Part shown: positions 26,316 through 34,357 of the stretch, piece by piece
How positions within the stretch are numbered: the first letter of the stretch is position 1
Layout: each line of letters opens with the position of its first letter
NCBI GenBank assembly: GCA_965262465.1
Contig: OZ253535.1
Location: 806,001-870,000 of the forward strand
Direction: 5' to 3'
Source of the DNA: UBA9145 sp965262465
GTDB taxonomy: Bacteria > Pseudomonadota > Gammaproteobacteria > Pseudomonadales > Pseudohongiellaceae
Length of the DNA: 64,000 nt
Notes under the pieces: model-generated
The model's database searches: none
What the model was told of the DNA's origin: nothing
The model's input: only the letters and a program-made list of their open reading frames with translations
Program-made: the position numbers and the translations under genes

Positions 26316-27665
26316 ATGAAAGCGAATACCACTATGAAGCATCGCAAAATCATTCCACTCATTGCAGCCGCAGCATTAACACTGACGAGTGCCGTGCACG
26401 CAGCAGACGAAGCGCTGAAATCAGCGATCAACGATTACTACGACGATCATCTCTATGATTTGTTCGTCTGGTTCCATCAAAACCCAGAACTCAGCTTTCT
26501 TGAGAACAATACTGCAGCGCGTTTGGCGCAAGAGTTACGCGAACTTGGTGTTGAAGTGACGGAAGGTATTGGGCGTACCGGATTGGTTGGCATTATCGAG
26601 AATGGACCAGGTCCCCTGGTAATGATTCGGGCCGACATGGATGGTTTACCGGTTCTCGAGAACAATGGCTTGTCCTATGCTTCCCGCATACGACAGACCA
26701 ATCTGGAGGGTGAAGAATTGCCCGTTATGCATGCCTGTGGCCACGATATGCATATGACTTCTCTGGTTGGTACTACAAAGATGCTAATGGATAACCGCGA
26801 CAAGTGGAGCGGCACCGTCATGCTAGTAGGGCAGCCGGCGGAAGAAATTATCAATGGCGCGAAAGAAATGATCGCAGATGGTCTTTATGAACGCTGGGGT
26901 GTGCCAGATTACGGCATCGGTTTGCATGTGGGTTCGGGCAGCTTACTGGGCAAAGTGACGGTGCGCGAAGGGATTACTGGCTCTAGCAGCGACAGCGTCG
27001 ACATCAAGATGCGTGGTATTGGTGGGCATGGTGCCTACCCGCAGAACACTATTGACCCTATCTACATGTCATCCCAATTGGTCATCGCACTGCAAGGAAT
27101 CATTACACGTCAAATAAGTCCACTGGCACCAGCTGTTATTACTGTGGGTGCGATTTCGGGCGGCAGTAAACACAACATCATTTCCAATGAAGTTGATCTG
27201 CAATTGACCGTTCGTACCGATTCAGAAGAAGTCCGTACGGAAGTTCTGCAAGCAATTGAAGATACGGCTAATGGTATTGCGCGTATGAATGGCATCCCTG
27301 ACGACTTGATGCCAATTGTTTCTGTTGGTTTTGAAAGTGTGGCAACCAATGTTAATGACAATCCAACAGTGCAGCGACTGCTGCCTGTCTGGGAAGAGCA
27401 ATTGGGATACAACCCGCTGGAAACGTCGCCTCGTCCAGGAATGGGCGGTGAAGATTTTGCGGAATATGGGCAGACGGAACACGATGTGCCCACGGTTTTC
27501 TTCAATGTTGGAGGGACGCCGGCAGATCTTATGGCAGAAATCGAAGCTGGAACCCGAACTGCACCACCACACCATTCAGAATTTTTCTTCATCGATCCGG
27601 AATCGGTGAAGGCTGGAGTAGAAGCGACGTACACTGCTGCCATTGAGCTATTGAACAACGGATAA
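26316..27665 (+). CDS. exported M20-family amidohydrolase (hippurate hydrolase-like)
   Basis: A 449-residue M20D metallopeptidase with a signal peptide (ending AVHAA, about residue 30). Metal-binding elements are RADMDGLPV, H139-A-C141-G-H143-D-M-H146 and the Glu177-Glu178 pair in GQPAEE, plus the distal PGMGGEDFAEY. The dimerisation domain (IGGHGAYPQNTIDPIY) is intact. Relatives remove acyl groups from N-acyl amino acids. It starts two bases after the lipoprotein amidohydrolase gene, so consecutive amide cleavage in the periplasm is a fair inference. A second in-frame ATG at 26334 is possible. Confidence 0.91.
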   Translation: MKANTTMKHRKIIPLIAAAALTLTSAVHAADEALKSAINDYYDDHLYDLFVWFHQNPELSFLENNTAARLAQELRELGVEVTEGIGRTGLVGIIENGPGPLVMIRADMDGLPVLENNGLSYASRIRQTNLEGEELPVMHACGHDMHMTSLVGTTKMLMDNRDKWSGTVMLVGQPAEEIINGAKEMIADGLYERWGVPDYGIGLHVGSGSLLGKVTVREGITGSSSDSVDIKMRGIGGHGAYPQNTIDPIYMSSQLVIALQGIITRQISPLAPAVITVGAISGGSKHNIISNEVDLQLTVRTDSEEVRTEVLQAIEDTANGIARMNGIPDDLMPIVSVGFESVATNVNDNPTVQRLLPVWEEQLGYNPLETSPRPGMGGEDFAEYGQTEHDVPTVFFNVGGTPADLMAEIEAGTRTAPPHHSEFFFIDPESVKAGVEATYTAAIELLNNG

Positions 27666-27695
27666 TCGTAGATTGTTTTTAGTCGTGAGACAGAT

Positions 27696-28079
27696 ATGAA
27701 TCGATTAGTTAACGTAATAATTGCTGTTTGTGTTGCAGTTGTTCCCGCAGCAGTGGCTGGGCAAGAAAAAACTATTGCCGATGGTGTGTTTACTGAAGCG
27801 CAAGTAGAAGCGGGGAAAGGCGTTTATGACAGCACCTGTTCTGCTTGTCATCGAATGAACGAGTATCGCAATGTGCTTAGAGCATTTCAGGGAAATTCAG
27901 TAATGAATCTCTGGGAATTGATTCTGGGCACAATGCCAGCCGACAATCCCGGCTCGCTCGCCGACAGCGAATACACCAATATCATTGCCTTTATTTTGTC
28001 CGATCAGGGATTCCCAGCGGGAGAAACCGAGTTAGATCCCTATAGCAATATGGAAGACATCAAAATCGTAGCGCCATAG
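27696..28079 (+). CDS. small periplasmic c-type cytochrome
   Basis: A 127-residue monoheme cytochrome c with a signal peptide ending AVAGQ (about residue 23) and the heme site C48-S-A-C51-H52 (YDSTCSACHRMNEYRN). A distal Met may come from ILGTMPADN. It is 30 bases after the M20 gene. No obvious oxidoreductase partner stands beside it in this run, which is unusual among hydrolases. Either a neighbour of unknown function is a redox enzyme, or it serves the upstream molybdoenzyme. Confidence 0.88.
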   Translation: MNRLVNVIIAVCVAVVPAAVAGQEKTIADGVFTEAQVEAGKGVYDSTCSACHRMNEYRNVLRAFQGNSVMNLWELILGTMPADNPGSLADSEYTNIIAFILSDQGFPAGETELDPYSNMEDIKIVAP

Positions 28080-28109
28080 AAAATCAAAAATTTCGCAAGA
28101 GAGAGTTTT

Positions 28110-28829
28110 ATGAAAATAACAAAAACAGCTTTACTCTATTCACTGTTTGCGGCGCTTTGCTTGCCATCCTATTCGATTGCTGCGGAACAAGAACTTCCCC
28201 ATGCCTATCCCCGTGAAGGTGTGCGTACTCTTTTTGAAAATGATCGAGTGTTTGCCTGGGATGTCACCTGGCTGACTGACGTACAGCAACCTTTTCATCG
28301 TCATCGTTATCCTCTAACAGCGGTGTATCTGCGCTACGGACCAATCAGAATTACTCTGTTGGACGGTACTGAAAATCCTCAGACGCCGCCGTTTGAAATT
28401 CCACGGCCGTATTATCAGCCTGCAGGAATTACCCACCGCGAAGAGATGGTGGATTTTCCGGAGGGCACACCAGAACGTTGGGCCATCATGTTTGATTTAA
28501 AAGATGTGCTGGGTGTGCGAGCCGATGTGCAGCGGGGCACGGAACCGGCGTTTCCTCGAGATGGTGCCGAGCTCGCTATCGACAATGATCGGGTGATGCA
28601 TTGGGTGCATGGATGGGAAGCCAGTGACGAAGATCAATTGCGTACATACGAGCGAGACACTATCCGGGTAATGAGTGAATCGGGCGTGCTGCAATACACA
28701 TTTGAAAACGGTGTCACGCTAACCGAAGTGCTTGCGACAGGTGAGGCGCGATTTATTCCTGCTGGAACTGTGCGAGCAGAAAAGGCTGTGTCCGGATCGC
28801 CACGGGCTGTCACTATCGAACTAAAATAA
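28110..28829 (+). CDS. exported cupin-like two-domain protein
   Basis: A 239-residue secreted protein (signal peptide ending SYSIAA, about residue 25). It has two similar halves: NDRVFAWDVTWLTDVQQPFHRHRYPLTAVYLRYG in the first and NDRVMHWVHGWEASDEDQLRTYERDTIRVMSESG in the second. The first half keeps a cupin-like metal motif (PFHRHRY, later His in GITHREEM); the second has lost those histidines. This looks like an internal duplication with one active site retained. AGAGAG precedes the ATG. Function unknown. Confidence 0.78.
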   Translation: MKITKTALLYSLFAALCLPSYSIAAEQELPHAYPREGVRTLFENDRVFAWDVTWLTDVQQPFHRHRYPLTAVYLRYGPIRITLLDGTENPQTPPFEIPRPYYQPAGITHREEMVDFPEGTPERWAIMFDLKDVLGVRADVQRGTEPAFPRDGAELAIDNDRVMHWVHGWEASDEDQLRTYERDTIRVMSESGVLQYTFENGVTLTEVLATGEARFIPAGTVRAEKAVSGSPRAVTIELK

Positions 28830-28847
28830 TTTAGCTGGAGGACAATA

Positions 28848-30356
28848 ATGAATAAGAAACTCTCTCCATTAGCTCACGCCATCGGAATAACAAGTTTGTT
28901 TTTTGCGGCGCACACTTTTGCTGCGGAAGCGCCGACTAGCGATGGAACACCCGATAGTATTAATGCTCGCGCGGATTACTTTCGATTGGACAATCCTTAC
29001 GTACCGCCTCCTGGTGATGCCTTGCATCACTACACTGCTGGATTCGCAAAAATTCTTTGTTCGGCGGTTTTTGTTACTGGGCTCGATCCAGTTGATGCCG
29101 CGGCCAATGTTGGTGGTTTCATTTCACCTTTTGATCAGCGACAACACGTGGTGAACACACGAGTCGATCGTGTGCGTCAGGAAGTGTCTTTGGTGTTGCC
29201 AGATGGAGTAACAAGAACGGCAAGGCGTTATAACAATCAAGGTTGTATCTCGCACCCATTGGGGGAGAACGGAATTGAGTTCACCCCGTCGGTAGTTGAA
29301 AGTGCTTTGCCTCCTGGGCATGAAACTGAATGGCCAATGGGCGATATGGTTTCCAGCGAACCATTGCCTGGAGTTGATGTTGAGTTAGTGCAGCGGGCTT
29401 TGGATACCGGATTCGGACCAGAGGGAGCGCGCACCCTGGGACTGGTTGTTACCTATCAAGGGCGTGTTTTAGGTGAGCGCTATAGCGATGAAGTCGACAT
29501 TCATACTCCGTTAGAAAGTTGGTCCATGACCAAGAGTCTCACTGGCACACTAATGGGTGTGTTAATCCAACAAGGGGAATACGAGCTTTGGCAAAACGCA
29601 CCAATTCCGGAGTGGCAAGAAGATCCCAATGATCCACGGCGCAACATTCGCATCGGTGACATCATGCGCATGTCCAGCGGCATCATGATTAATGCACCCT
29701 CTGATCCAGATTTTGATACCAGCACCTATGCTGACCATTTTTATCTCTATACCGGTGGCGTAAATCAGTATCACTACGCGGCAACACGTCCAGCTGAATA
29801 TCCGCCAAACACCATTGGTCGTTATCGCAATACTGATCCGGTGTTAACCAGCTATTTGATCCGCTTGGCAGTTGAAGGGCGAGGCGAGGATTATCACAGC
29901 TTTCCGCAGCGGGCTCTGTTCGACAAGTTGGGAATTCGTAATGCACTGATCGAAACAGATTCACACGGCAACTTTTTGGGGCAGGGGCTGGCGTTCATGT
30001 CTGCCCGCGACTGGGCAAGACTAGGCAATCTCTATTTGAACGATGGAGTATGGAATGGTGAGAGATTATTGCCTGAAGGCTACGTGGAATATGCCAGCAC
30101 TACTGCGCCTGCCTGGATAACCGATGGCCGTCCTGTATATGGCGGTGCATTTTTCTGGGTAGACAATGAAGTCGGTGACGATGGTTTGCCACCATCTTTT
30201 TCCATGCGCGGCGCGGGTGGTCAGTCCACGACTATTATTCCTAGCCATGAATTAGTGATCACCCGCATTGGAAAATACACTGGTGCATCAGTCGGTGCTG
30301 GTGCACTGAACGAAATGATGCCAATGCTATTGGAAGCGGTGCCGCAGACTCGCTAG
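28848..30356 (+). CDS. exported beta-lactamase-fold serine hydrolase
   Basis: A 502-residue class C-type (penicillin-binding-protein-like) hydrolase with a signal peptide ending HTFAA. The catalytic SxxK is S226-M-T-K229 (SWSMTKSLTG) and the YxN is Y326-R-N328 (GRYRNTDP). HGNFLGQGLAFMSARDWARLGNLYLN and the RGAGGQSTTIIPSHELVITRIG end are typical of the esterase/amidase branch rather than true beta-lactamases. About 170 N-terminal residues before the domain are extra, with no known match. The ATG has GGAGG upstream. It is the last gene of the exported-enzyme run. Confidence 0.9.
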   Translation: MNKKLSPLAHAIGITSLFFAAHTFAAEAPTSDGTPDSINARADYFRLDNPYVPPPGDALHHYTAGFAKILCSAVFVTGLDPVDAAANVGGFISPFDQRQHVVNTRVDRVRQEVSLVLPDGVTRTARRYNNQGCISHPLGENGIEFTPSVVESALPPGHETEWPMGDMVSSEPLPGVDVELVQRALDTGFGPEGARTLGLVVTYQGRVLGERYSDEVDIHTPLESWSMTKSLTGTLMGVLIQQGEYELWQNAPIPEWQEDPNDPRRNIRIGDIMRMSSGIMINAPSDPDFDTSTYADHFYLYTGGVNQYHYAATRPAEYPPNTIGRYRNTDPVLTSYLIRLAVEGRGEDYHSFPQRALFDKLGIRNALIETDSHGNFLGQGLAFMSARDWARLGNLYLNDGVWNGERLLPEGYVEYASTTAPAWITDGRPVYGGAFFWVDNEVGDDGLPPSFSMRGAGGQSTTIIPSHELVITRIGKYTGASVGAGALNEMMPMLLEAVPQTR

Positions 30357-30361
30357 TTGGC

Positions 30362-31357
30362 TCAATTGGTAAACACATCAAGGTCTGACGCGAGAATTAC
30401 TTCACCATCGTATAGTGCCCTGATTTCATCTAACACCGTAGATTCTTCAGTGCCGTAAAACAATCCATGATAGAGCACTAGTTTTTTCGGTTGTGCGATG
30501 TTGGCCAATCGCGCCAGCTCGTCGGACGTCGTATGAGCGCTGTTGTGATAGCGTTGAAATCCGGGAGAGTTTCTTTCCAAACCCACGCGACTGATTACTT
30601 CGTGAAATAAGAAATCTACGCCTCTTGCTTTCTCAACTACTGTTTCGCTGTAAGCCGTGTCACCGCTAATCACGAGCGACAAATCTTCTGTTGTGACTTT
30701 AAAGCCATAAGCGGGATCAATCTCACCATGGTTCACAACAAATGCTTCTACTGTTAGTCCGTCTTTTTCAAACAGTATGCCAGGGGAAATATTTTCTGGA
30801 TGAGTAATGTATCCGTTTGGGTTTTGTACTGGCTGCAGGCTGCTAGTCCGAAACTCTACATCGATAGCAATTGTTTCCTGCAATCCTGCGGCTATTCTTT
30901 TTACACCCTCGGGCCCCCAAATTTTTAATCCATCTCTTCGGCGCCACCAGTAGGTATGGGCTAGCTCGCCGAGATCCATAGTGTGGTCACTGTGCAAGTG
31001 CGAAAGGAACACGCAACAAACCTGCGAGGGATACAAGGAAGGCACATCGTATTTGTAACGGGCCACCACGGCATGCCTTACCGATCCGGCACCCACATCG
31101 AATACATAACTTTCCCCTTTGTGAATTACCGCAATGCTCGAGCCTGCGCGAAAGGCATCGGGTACAGGCGTACCAGTACCCAGAACGATAATTTGAGTGG
31201 GCTTTTGCACATCTTCCGGCCTGGGGGTTTCCCAGGTTTCTGATCGCGCGCTCGGCAAGGCGAGGGCAAAGCCGTCACGCTCGGATGGGGTTGCTGCACA
31301 GGCTGATAAAACGAGAGTTAGGAAGGCAGGCAAGCAGCACTGGTGATAAAGACGCAT
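30362..31357 (-). CDS. lipoprotein metallo-beta-lactamase-fold hydrolase (RNase Z-like branch)
   Basis: A 331-residue metallohydrolase. The lipobox LVLSAC puts a lipid on Cys20. The zinc motif is H120-L-H122-S-D124-H125 (FLSHLHSDHTMDLGEL), with further ligands in VVNHGEI, SGDTAYSE and the LVLYHGL end. GTGTPVPDAFRAGSSIAV is the glycine-rich opening of the RNase Z / arylsulfatase-like branch. Because it is exported it cannot be tRNase Z and more likely acts on sulfate, phosphate or lactone esters. It converges on the beta-lactamase-fold gene with a five-base gap. Confidence 0.88.
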   Translation of the reverse strand: MRLYHQCCLPAFLTLVLSACAATPSERDGFALALPSARSETWETPRPEDVQKPTQIIVLGTGTPVPDAFRAGSSIAVIHKGESYVFDVGAGSVRHAVVARYKYDVPSLYPSQVCCVFLSHLHSDHTMDLGELAHTYWWRRRDGLKIWGPEGVKRIAAGLQETIAIDVEFRTSSLQPVQNPNGYITHPENISPGILFEKDGLTVEAFVVNHGEIDPAYGFKVTTEDLSLVISGDTAYSETVVEKARGVDFLFHEVISRVGLERNSPGFQRYHNSAHTTSDELARLANIAQPKKLVLYHGLFYGTEESTVLDEIRALYDGEVILASDLDVFTN

Positions 31358-31500
31358 TTGAGTTTTCCGAAGCGGGCAATGGGCTAAATATAGCGAATTC
31401 TGGGCCCCGAGAGTAAAAATCTTAAGTGTGCATGTTTTGATTTAAGGAAGAGTTAGGAGTAGTCTGAGGATTCATTCTTTCTTTGTCCAAGGAGAGAAGT

Positions 31501-32484
31501 ATGGCCAAATTGTTAACTACACCAATAAAAAAGAACAATCGGTCGCAAATAGCAGTTCTTGCGCTGTTGATTCTCCCGCTTTCCACTCTCGCTCAGGAAA
31601 ATGATATCCCGAGGCTAGCCAATGGTTTGCCTGATTTACAGGGTACTTGGGATTTTAGAACCATTACTCCGTTGCAGCGTCCCTCTGAGTTGGGAACGCA
31701 AGCGACATTGACTCCTGACGAGGCAGCTGAATTTGAAGCTGCCCAAGTAGAGCTTCGCAACCGCGATAACTTTACAGACACAACACAGACCGGCGATTAC
31801 AACGACTTCTGGTATGACCGAGGCACACAGCTTGATGGCGATGTGCGAACCTCTTTGGTGATTGCGCCGGACAACGGACGCATTCCTGATTTAACGGAAG
31901 CTGCTCAGGCCCGCCGCAGCGAACGTATCGAATTGGCGCGGCTGAATCACGGTATCGAAGTGCGTCCTTTGTCCGAACGTTGCATCATGGGATTTAACTC
32001 AGGTCCACCAATGATACCCAGCGCATACAACAACAATGTGCAACTGGTGCAAACAGAAGATCATTTGTTAATTCACAATGAGATGGTGCACAACGCGCGT
32101 ATCGTTCGTATGAATGATGATGTACATCGAGACAGTCCGCGAAAATGGGAAGGGGATTCTGTCGGTTATTGGGATGGAGATACGCTAATTGTTGAAACTC
32201 GCAACTTTGCTCGCGCAACTTCGTTTGGCAACTCAAGTGAAAACATGTCGCTCACGGAAAAGTTTTGGCGCATCGATGACAATACTATTGGTTATGAGTT
32301 CACCATTGAAGATGAAACAACTTGGATCGAACCGTGGACCGTAATGTTCACCATGGTGAAAGCATCAGAACCTATCTATGAATATGCTTGTCATGAAGGT
32401 AACTATTCGATGGCTGGAATCATGGCGGGCTGGCGCACGTTGGAGCTGCAACAAGAAATGGGATTGGCTCCAAGTGGCCAATAA
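31501..32484 (+). CDS. exported hypothetical protein, WxGDTLIVET family
   Basis: A 327-residue secreted protein starting at ATG 31501, six bases after GGAG; the in-frame ATG 18 bases upstream is less well placed. The signal peptide ends LSTLAQ (about residue 32). The mature start NDIPRLANGLPDLQGTWDFRTITPLQRP is common in proteins found near PQQ enzymes and cytochromes of marine bacteria. Later come CIMGFNSGPPM, VQTEDHLLIHNEMVHNARIVRM and SVGYWDGDTLIVETRNF. That last motif is shared with 19282-20298. It may be a binding or structural protein; no catalytic residue is apparent. Confidence 0.8.
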   Translation: MAKLLTTPIKKNNRSQIAVLALLILPLSTLAQENDIPRLANGLPDLQGTWDFRTITPLQRPSELGTQATLTPDEAAEFEAAQVELRNRDNFTDTTQTGDYNDFWYDRGTQLDGDVRTSLVIAPDNGRIPDLTEAAQARRSERIELARLNHGIEVRPLSERCIMGFNSGPPMIPSAYNNNVQLVQTEDHLLIHNEMVHNARIVRMNDDVHRDSPRKWEGDSVGYWDGDTLIVETRNFARATSFGNSSENMSLTEKFWRIDDNTIGYEFTIEDETTWIEPWTVMFTMVKASEPIYEYACHEGNYSMAGIMAGWRTLELQQEMGLAPSGQ

Positions 32485-32485
32485 T

Positions 32486-32902
32486 CTAGCTCGATCTAAA
32501 CTGCAGCATATGGGTAGCTAAATAGACGCTACTAATAAATAAGAGCGGAACCGTAGCCAAACCTGGGAAGTATCCTCCCGCGTTTATGCCCATCAATGTG
32601 TGGAAAACACTGTTTGCCAGTTCCAGCACCACCCAGAACCAAATTATGGGAATGGCAGCTGCTGTGGAGTTGCGCACGGCTGTGGCATAGCCAAGCATGC
32701 CCAAAATCACCAGGCTGCAATTCACAATCGCAAAACCAGTTGGCAAATCATCGCTGAAAAATCCGCTGACGGCAGCTGCCGGCCCCCATACTGCAAACAG
32801 TTGAGTGGCGGCTTCTTCAATGGAGTGAGTGGCTTGCGCAGTGACTACTGCCAAGTAACCGAGTTGAATTGAATCGGGCAATGTCCTCATATTAATCACC
32901 AT
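32486..32902 (-). CDS. HXXEE-type membrane protein
   Basis: A 138-residue integral membrane protein with four hydrophobic segments (about 12-45, 56-76, 82-103 and 113-131). The motif H26-S-I-E29-E30 (TQATHSIEEAATQLF) and the later HTLMGINAGGYFPG fit the HXXEE domain family, whose conserved His and Glu residues lie in the membrane and may bind metal or act catalytically; the role of the family is not established. It is convergent with the gene at 31501, one base apart. Confidence 0.8.
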   Translation of the reverse strand: MVINMRTLPDSIQLGYLAVVTAQATHSIEEAATQLFAVWGPAAAVSGFFSDDLPTGFAIVNCSLVILGMLGYATAVRNSTAAAIPIIWFWVVLELANSVFHTLMGINAGGYFPGLATVPLLFISSVYLATHMLQFRSS

Positions 32903-33035
32903 TTTGTGATTGTTTTTAGTATTGTTAGGACTTCCTATTCTAATTAGACCAAATACTGCACTGTTTAATTACTCTTCCACCAAAGAAAAATTAAACAGTG
33001 ATGAGTCAGACAGAAAGAAAGGACGGCAAGAGCGT

Positions 33036-33710
33036 ATGCAGATTAAAGGGAAGACACTCCACTTCTATTTCGATTTTATTTCTCCCTATGCCTATTTCGC
33101 CTGGCGTCAGATTCCAGGTTTCTGTGAAGAATATGATTTGCAGTTAGACATACATCCCATCGTGTTTGGAAAGCTGCTTGATCAATGGGGTCACCTGGGT
33201 CCAGCTGAGATTCCGCCCAAGAGAATCTGGCTCGCAAAATATTGCATGCGCTATGCAGAGCAAAATGGTTTTACTTACAACCCACCCAAATTTCATCCTT
33301 ACAATCCCTTGCCTTCCTTGCGAATGGCATTAAAAGAAGTAAGTGGAGAAGATCAACAGCGAGTAGTTTCTACCATCTTTAATGCTGGATGGACGCAAGG
33401 TGAAGACCTGGGTGATGCAGATCGATTGTTGGAACTGTTGCGTGCAGAAGACGTGCGATGCGATGGCTATAAAGATCGAATTACTGATCCATCGATAAAG
33501 GACCAATTGCGAGTCGAAACCGACAATGCCATTGCTCAAGGTGTGTTTGGTGTTCCTACTATCATCATTGATGATCAGTTGTTTTGGGGCAATGATCAGT
33601 TCGACCACATAAGGCTCTATGTTGAAGGTAAGGATCCGATTAATGATGAGAAGATTGCAGCGCTTGGATCAAGGGAACGGGCTATCGATAGGGAGCGATT
33701 TATAGAGTAG
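33036..33710 (+). CDS. DsbA-fold 2-hydroxychromene-2-carboxylate isomerase-like protein
   Basis: A 224-residue thioredoxin-fold protein without a CxxC. Starting at ATG 33036 removes 42 residues of implausible upstream frame. FYFDFISPYAYFAWRQIP is the signature of the glutathione-dependent HCCA isomerase group, with the Ser of FISPY in the catalytic place. VFGKLLDQWGHLGPAEIPPKR, GEDLGD and the cis-Pro segment GVFGVPTIIIDDQLFWGNDQ follow. The family isomerises aromatic degradation products using glutathione. No naphthalene-type pathway genes are nearby. Cytoplasmic, no signal peptide. Confidence 0.88.
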   Translation: MQIKGKTLHFYFDFISPYAYFAWRQIPGFCEEYDLQLDIHPIVFGKLLDQWGHLGPAEIPPKRIWLAKYCMRYAEQNGFTYNPPKFHPYNPLPSLRMALKEVSGEDQQRVVSTIFNAGWTQGEDLGDADRLLELLRAEDVRCDGYKDRITDPSIKDQLRVETDNAIAQGVFGVPTIIIDDQLFWGNDQFDHIRLYVEGKDPINDEKIAALGSRERAIDRERFIE

Positions 33711-33794
33711 CTATAAAATTTTTCGTCAAAGATTGGAGTTTTTTCAAATCTCGACTATTCATTAAAGGGAACTACTTCAAAAAGGAGATTTGAA

Positions 33795-34037
33795 ATGAGA
33801 GAGTTAACCATTCAGGAAGCTGAAACTGTAACAGGCGGAGATGGATTGAAACTACCAGGAGGTGGGTACATTTCAACCACAAGAACCGTATTCAATGGAT
33901 TAGGTTTTCTGGGCGCAATGTCATTTAGCTTAGGAGCTGGAGACCTCGTAGGTAGAGGTATCAACGCAGGATATGAGAGAGTTACAGGAAGCTCACTCGG
34001 TTCAGATCTCGGCGGATACTTCTATGAGAATTCCTAG
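33795..34037 (+). CDS. double-glycine leader peptide, microcin/bacteriocin-like precursor
   Basis: An 80-residue precursor. The first 15 residues, MRELTIQEAETVTGG, match the ColV-type double-glycine leader position by position (M-R-x-L-T-x-x-E-x-x-x-V-x-G-G). A C39 peptidase would cut after Gly15 to give a 65-residue peptide (Asp16-Ser80). The mature part has about one quarter glycine, no cysteine, and an amphipathic G-rich middle (VFNGLGFLGAMSFSLGAGDLVGRGINAGYERVTGSS), as in membrane-active class II microcins. The ATG is seven bases after GGAG in a strong AAAAAGGAG site. A two-helix membrane protein gene overlaps its end. No C39 ABC exporter is in the window, so export would rely on genes elsewhere. 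Confidence 0.8.
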   Translation: MRELTIQEAETVTGGDGLKLPGGGYISTTRTVFNGLGFLGAMSFSLGAGDLVGRGINAGYERVTGSSLGSDLGGYFYENS

Positions 34038-34278
34038 GCAATTAAATTGGAAGTTCAATGCAGCAAACATAGACATGCCCAAGTTTAGTAAATCTCAACG
34101 AGTATTTTATTGGACCGGTTATGTGCTTTTCTGCATAACTTCCACTCTGTATTTATACGAACAAGGAGCGTTCGAAAACATTTCTTTCGGTGGCTCTGTA
34201 ATCATTTTGATTAGCTATCTTGCCGTTGCGGCTGTTTCGTATAAGTATGTAAAGGATAACCCAGACGACTTCGACTAG
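34024..34278 (+). CDS. small two-helix membrane protein, candidate immunity protein
   Basis: An 84-residue protein from ATG 34024, which overlaps the precursor gene's last 14 bases in another frame. An internal ATG at 34075 would give 67 residues. Both forms keep two membrane helices (VFYWTGYVLFCITSTLYLY and GGSVIILISYLAVAAVSYKYV) separated by a short loop and ended by an acidic tail (KDNPDDFD). Size, topology and overlap with a double-glycine precursor parallel the ColV immunity protein. There is no sequence homology I can claim. Alternatives: an unrelated small membrane protein or a pore partner. Confidence 0.66.
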   Translation: MRIPRQLNWKFNAANIDMPKFSKSQRVFYWTGYVLFCITSTLYLYEQGAFENISFGGSVIILISYLAVAAVSYKYVKDNPDDFD

Positions 34279-34296
34279 ATTCTGGTTAGTCACAAA

Positions 34297-34330
34297 AAAA
34301 CCCGACCACTCTTTCGAGTGATCGGGTTTT
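34297..34330. terminator. bidirectional terminator between the small-peptide locus and the PQQ enzyme gene
   Basis: A 15-bp stem with one mismatch: AAAACCCGACCACTC (34297-34311), a four-base TTTC loop, and GAGTGATCGGGTTTT (34316-34330). It has T-rich sequence after it and A-rich sequence before it, so it can stop both the 33795-34278 transcript and the convergent PQQ dehydrogenase transcript. Confidence 0.9.
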
Positions 34331-34357
34331 GTTTTTCTAAACTTTTAAATGGTAAGT

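Noticed and set aside
27110..27658. A 182-residue frame antisense to the M20 hydrolase gene
   Set aside because: Ser/Pro-rich composition typical of reading the reverse of a codon-biased gene; no start signal or homologous motif.
33711..33794. Promoter TTGGAG-N17-TATTCA before the microcin-like gene
   Set aside because: Only three of six bases match in each hexamer; too weak to annotate, though the gap must hold the promoter or read-through from upstream.
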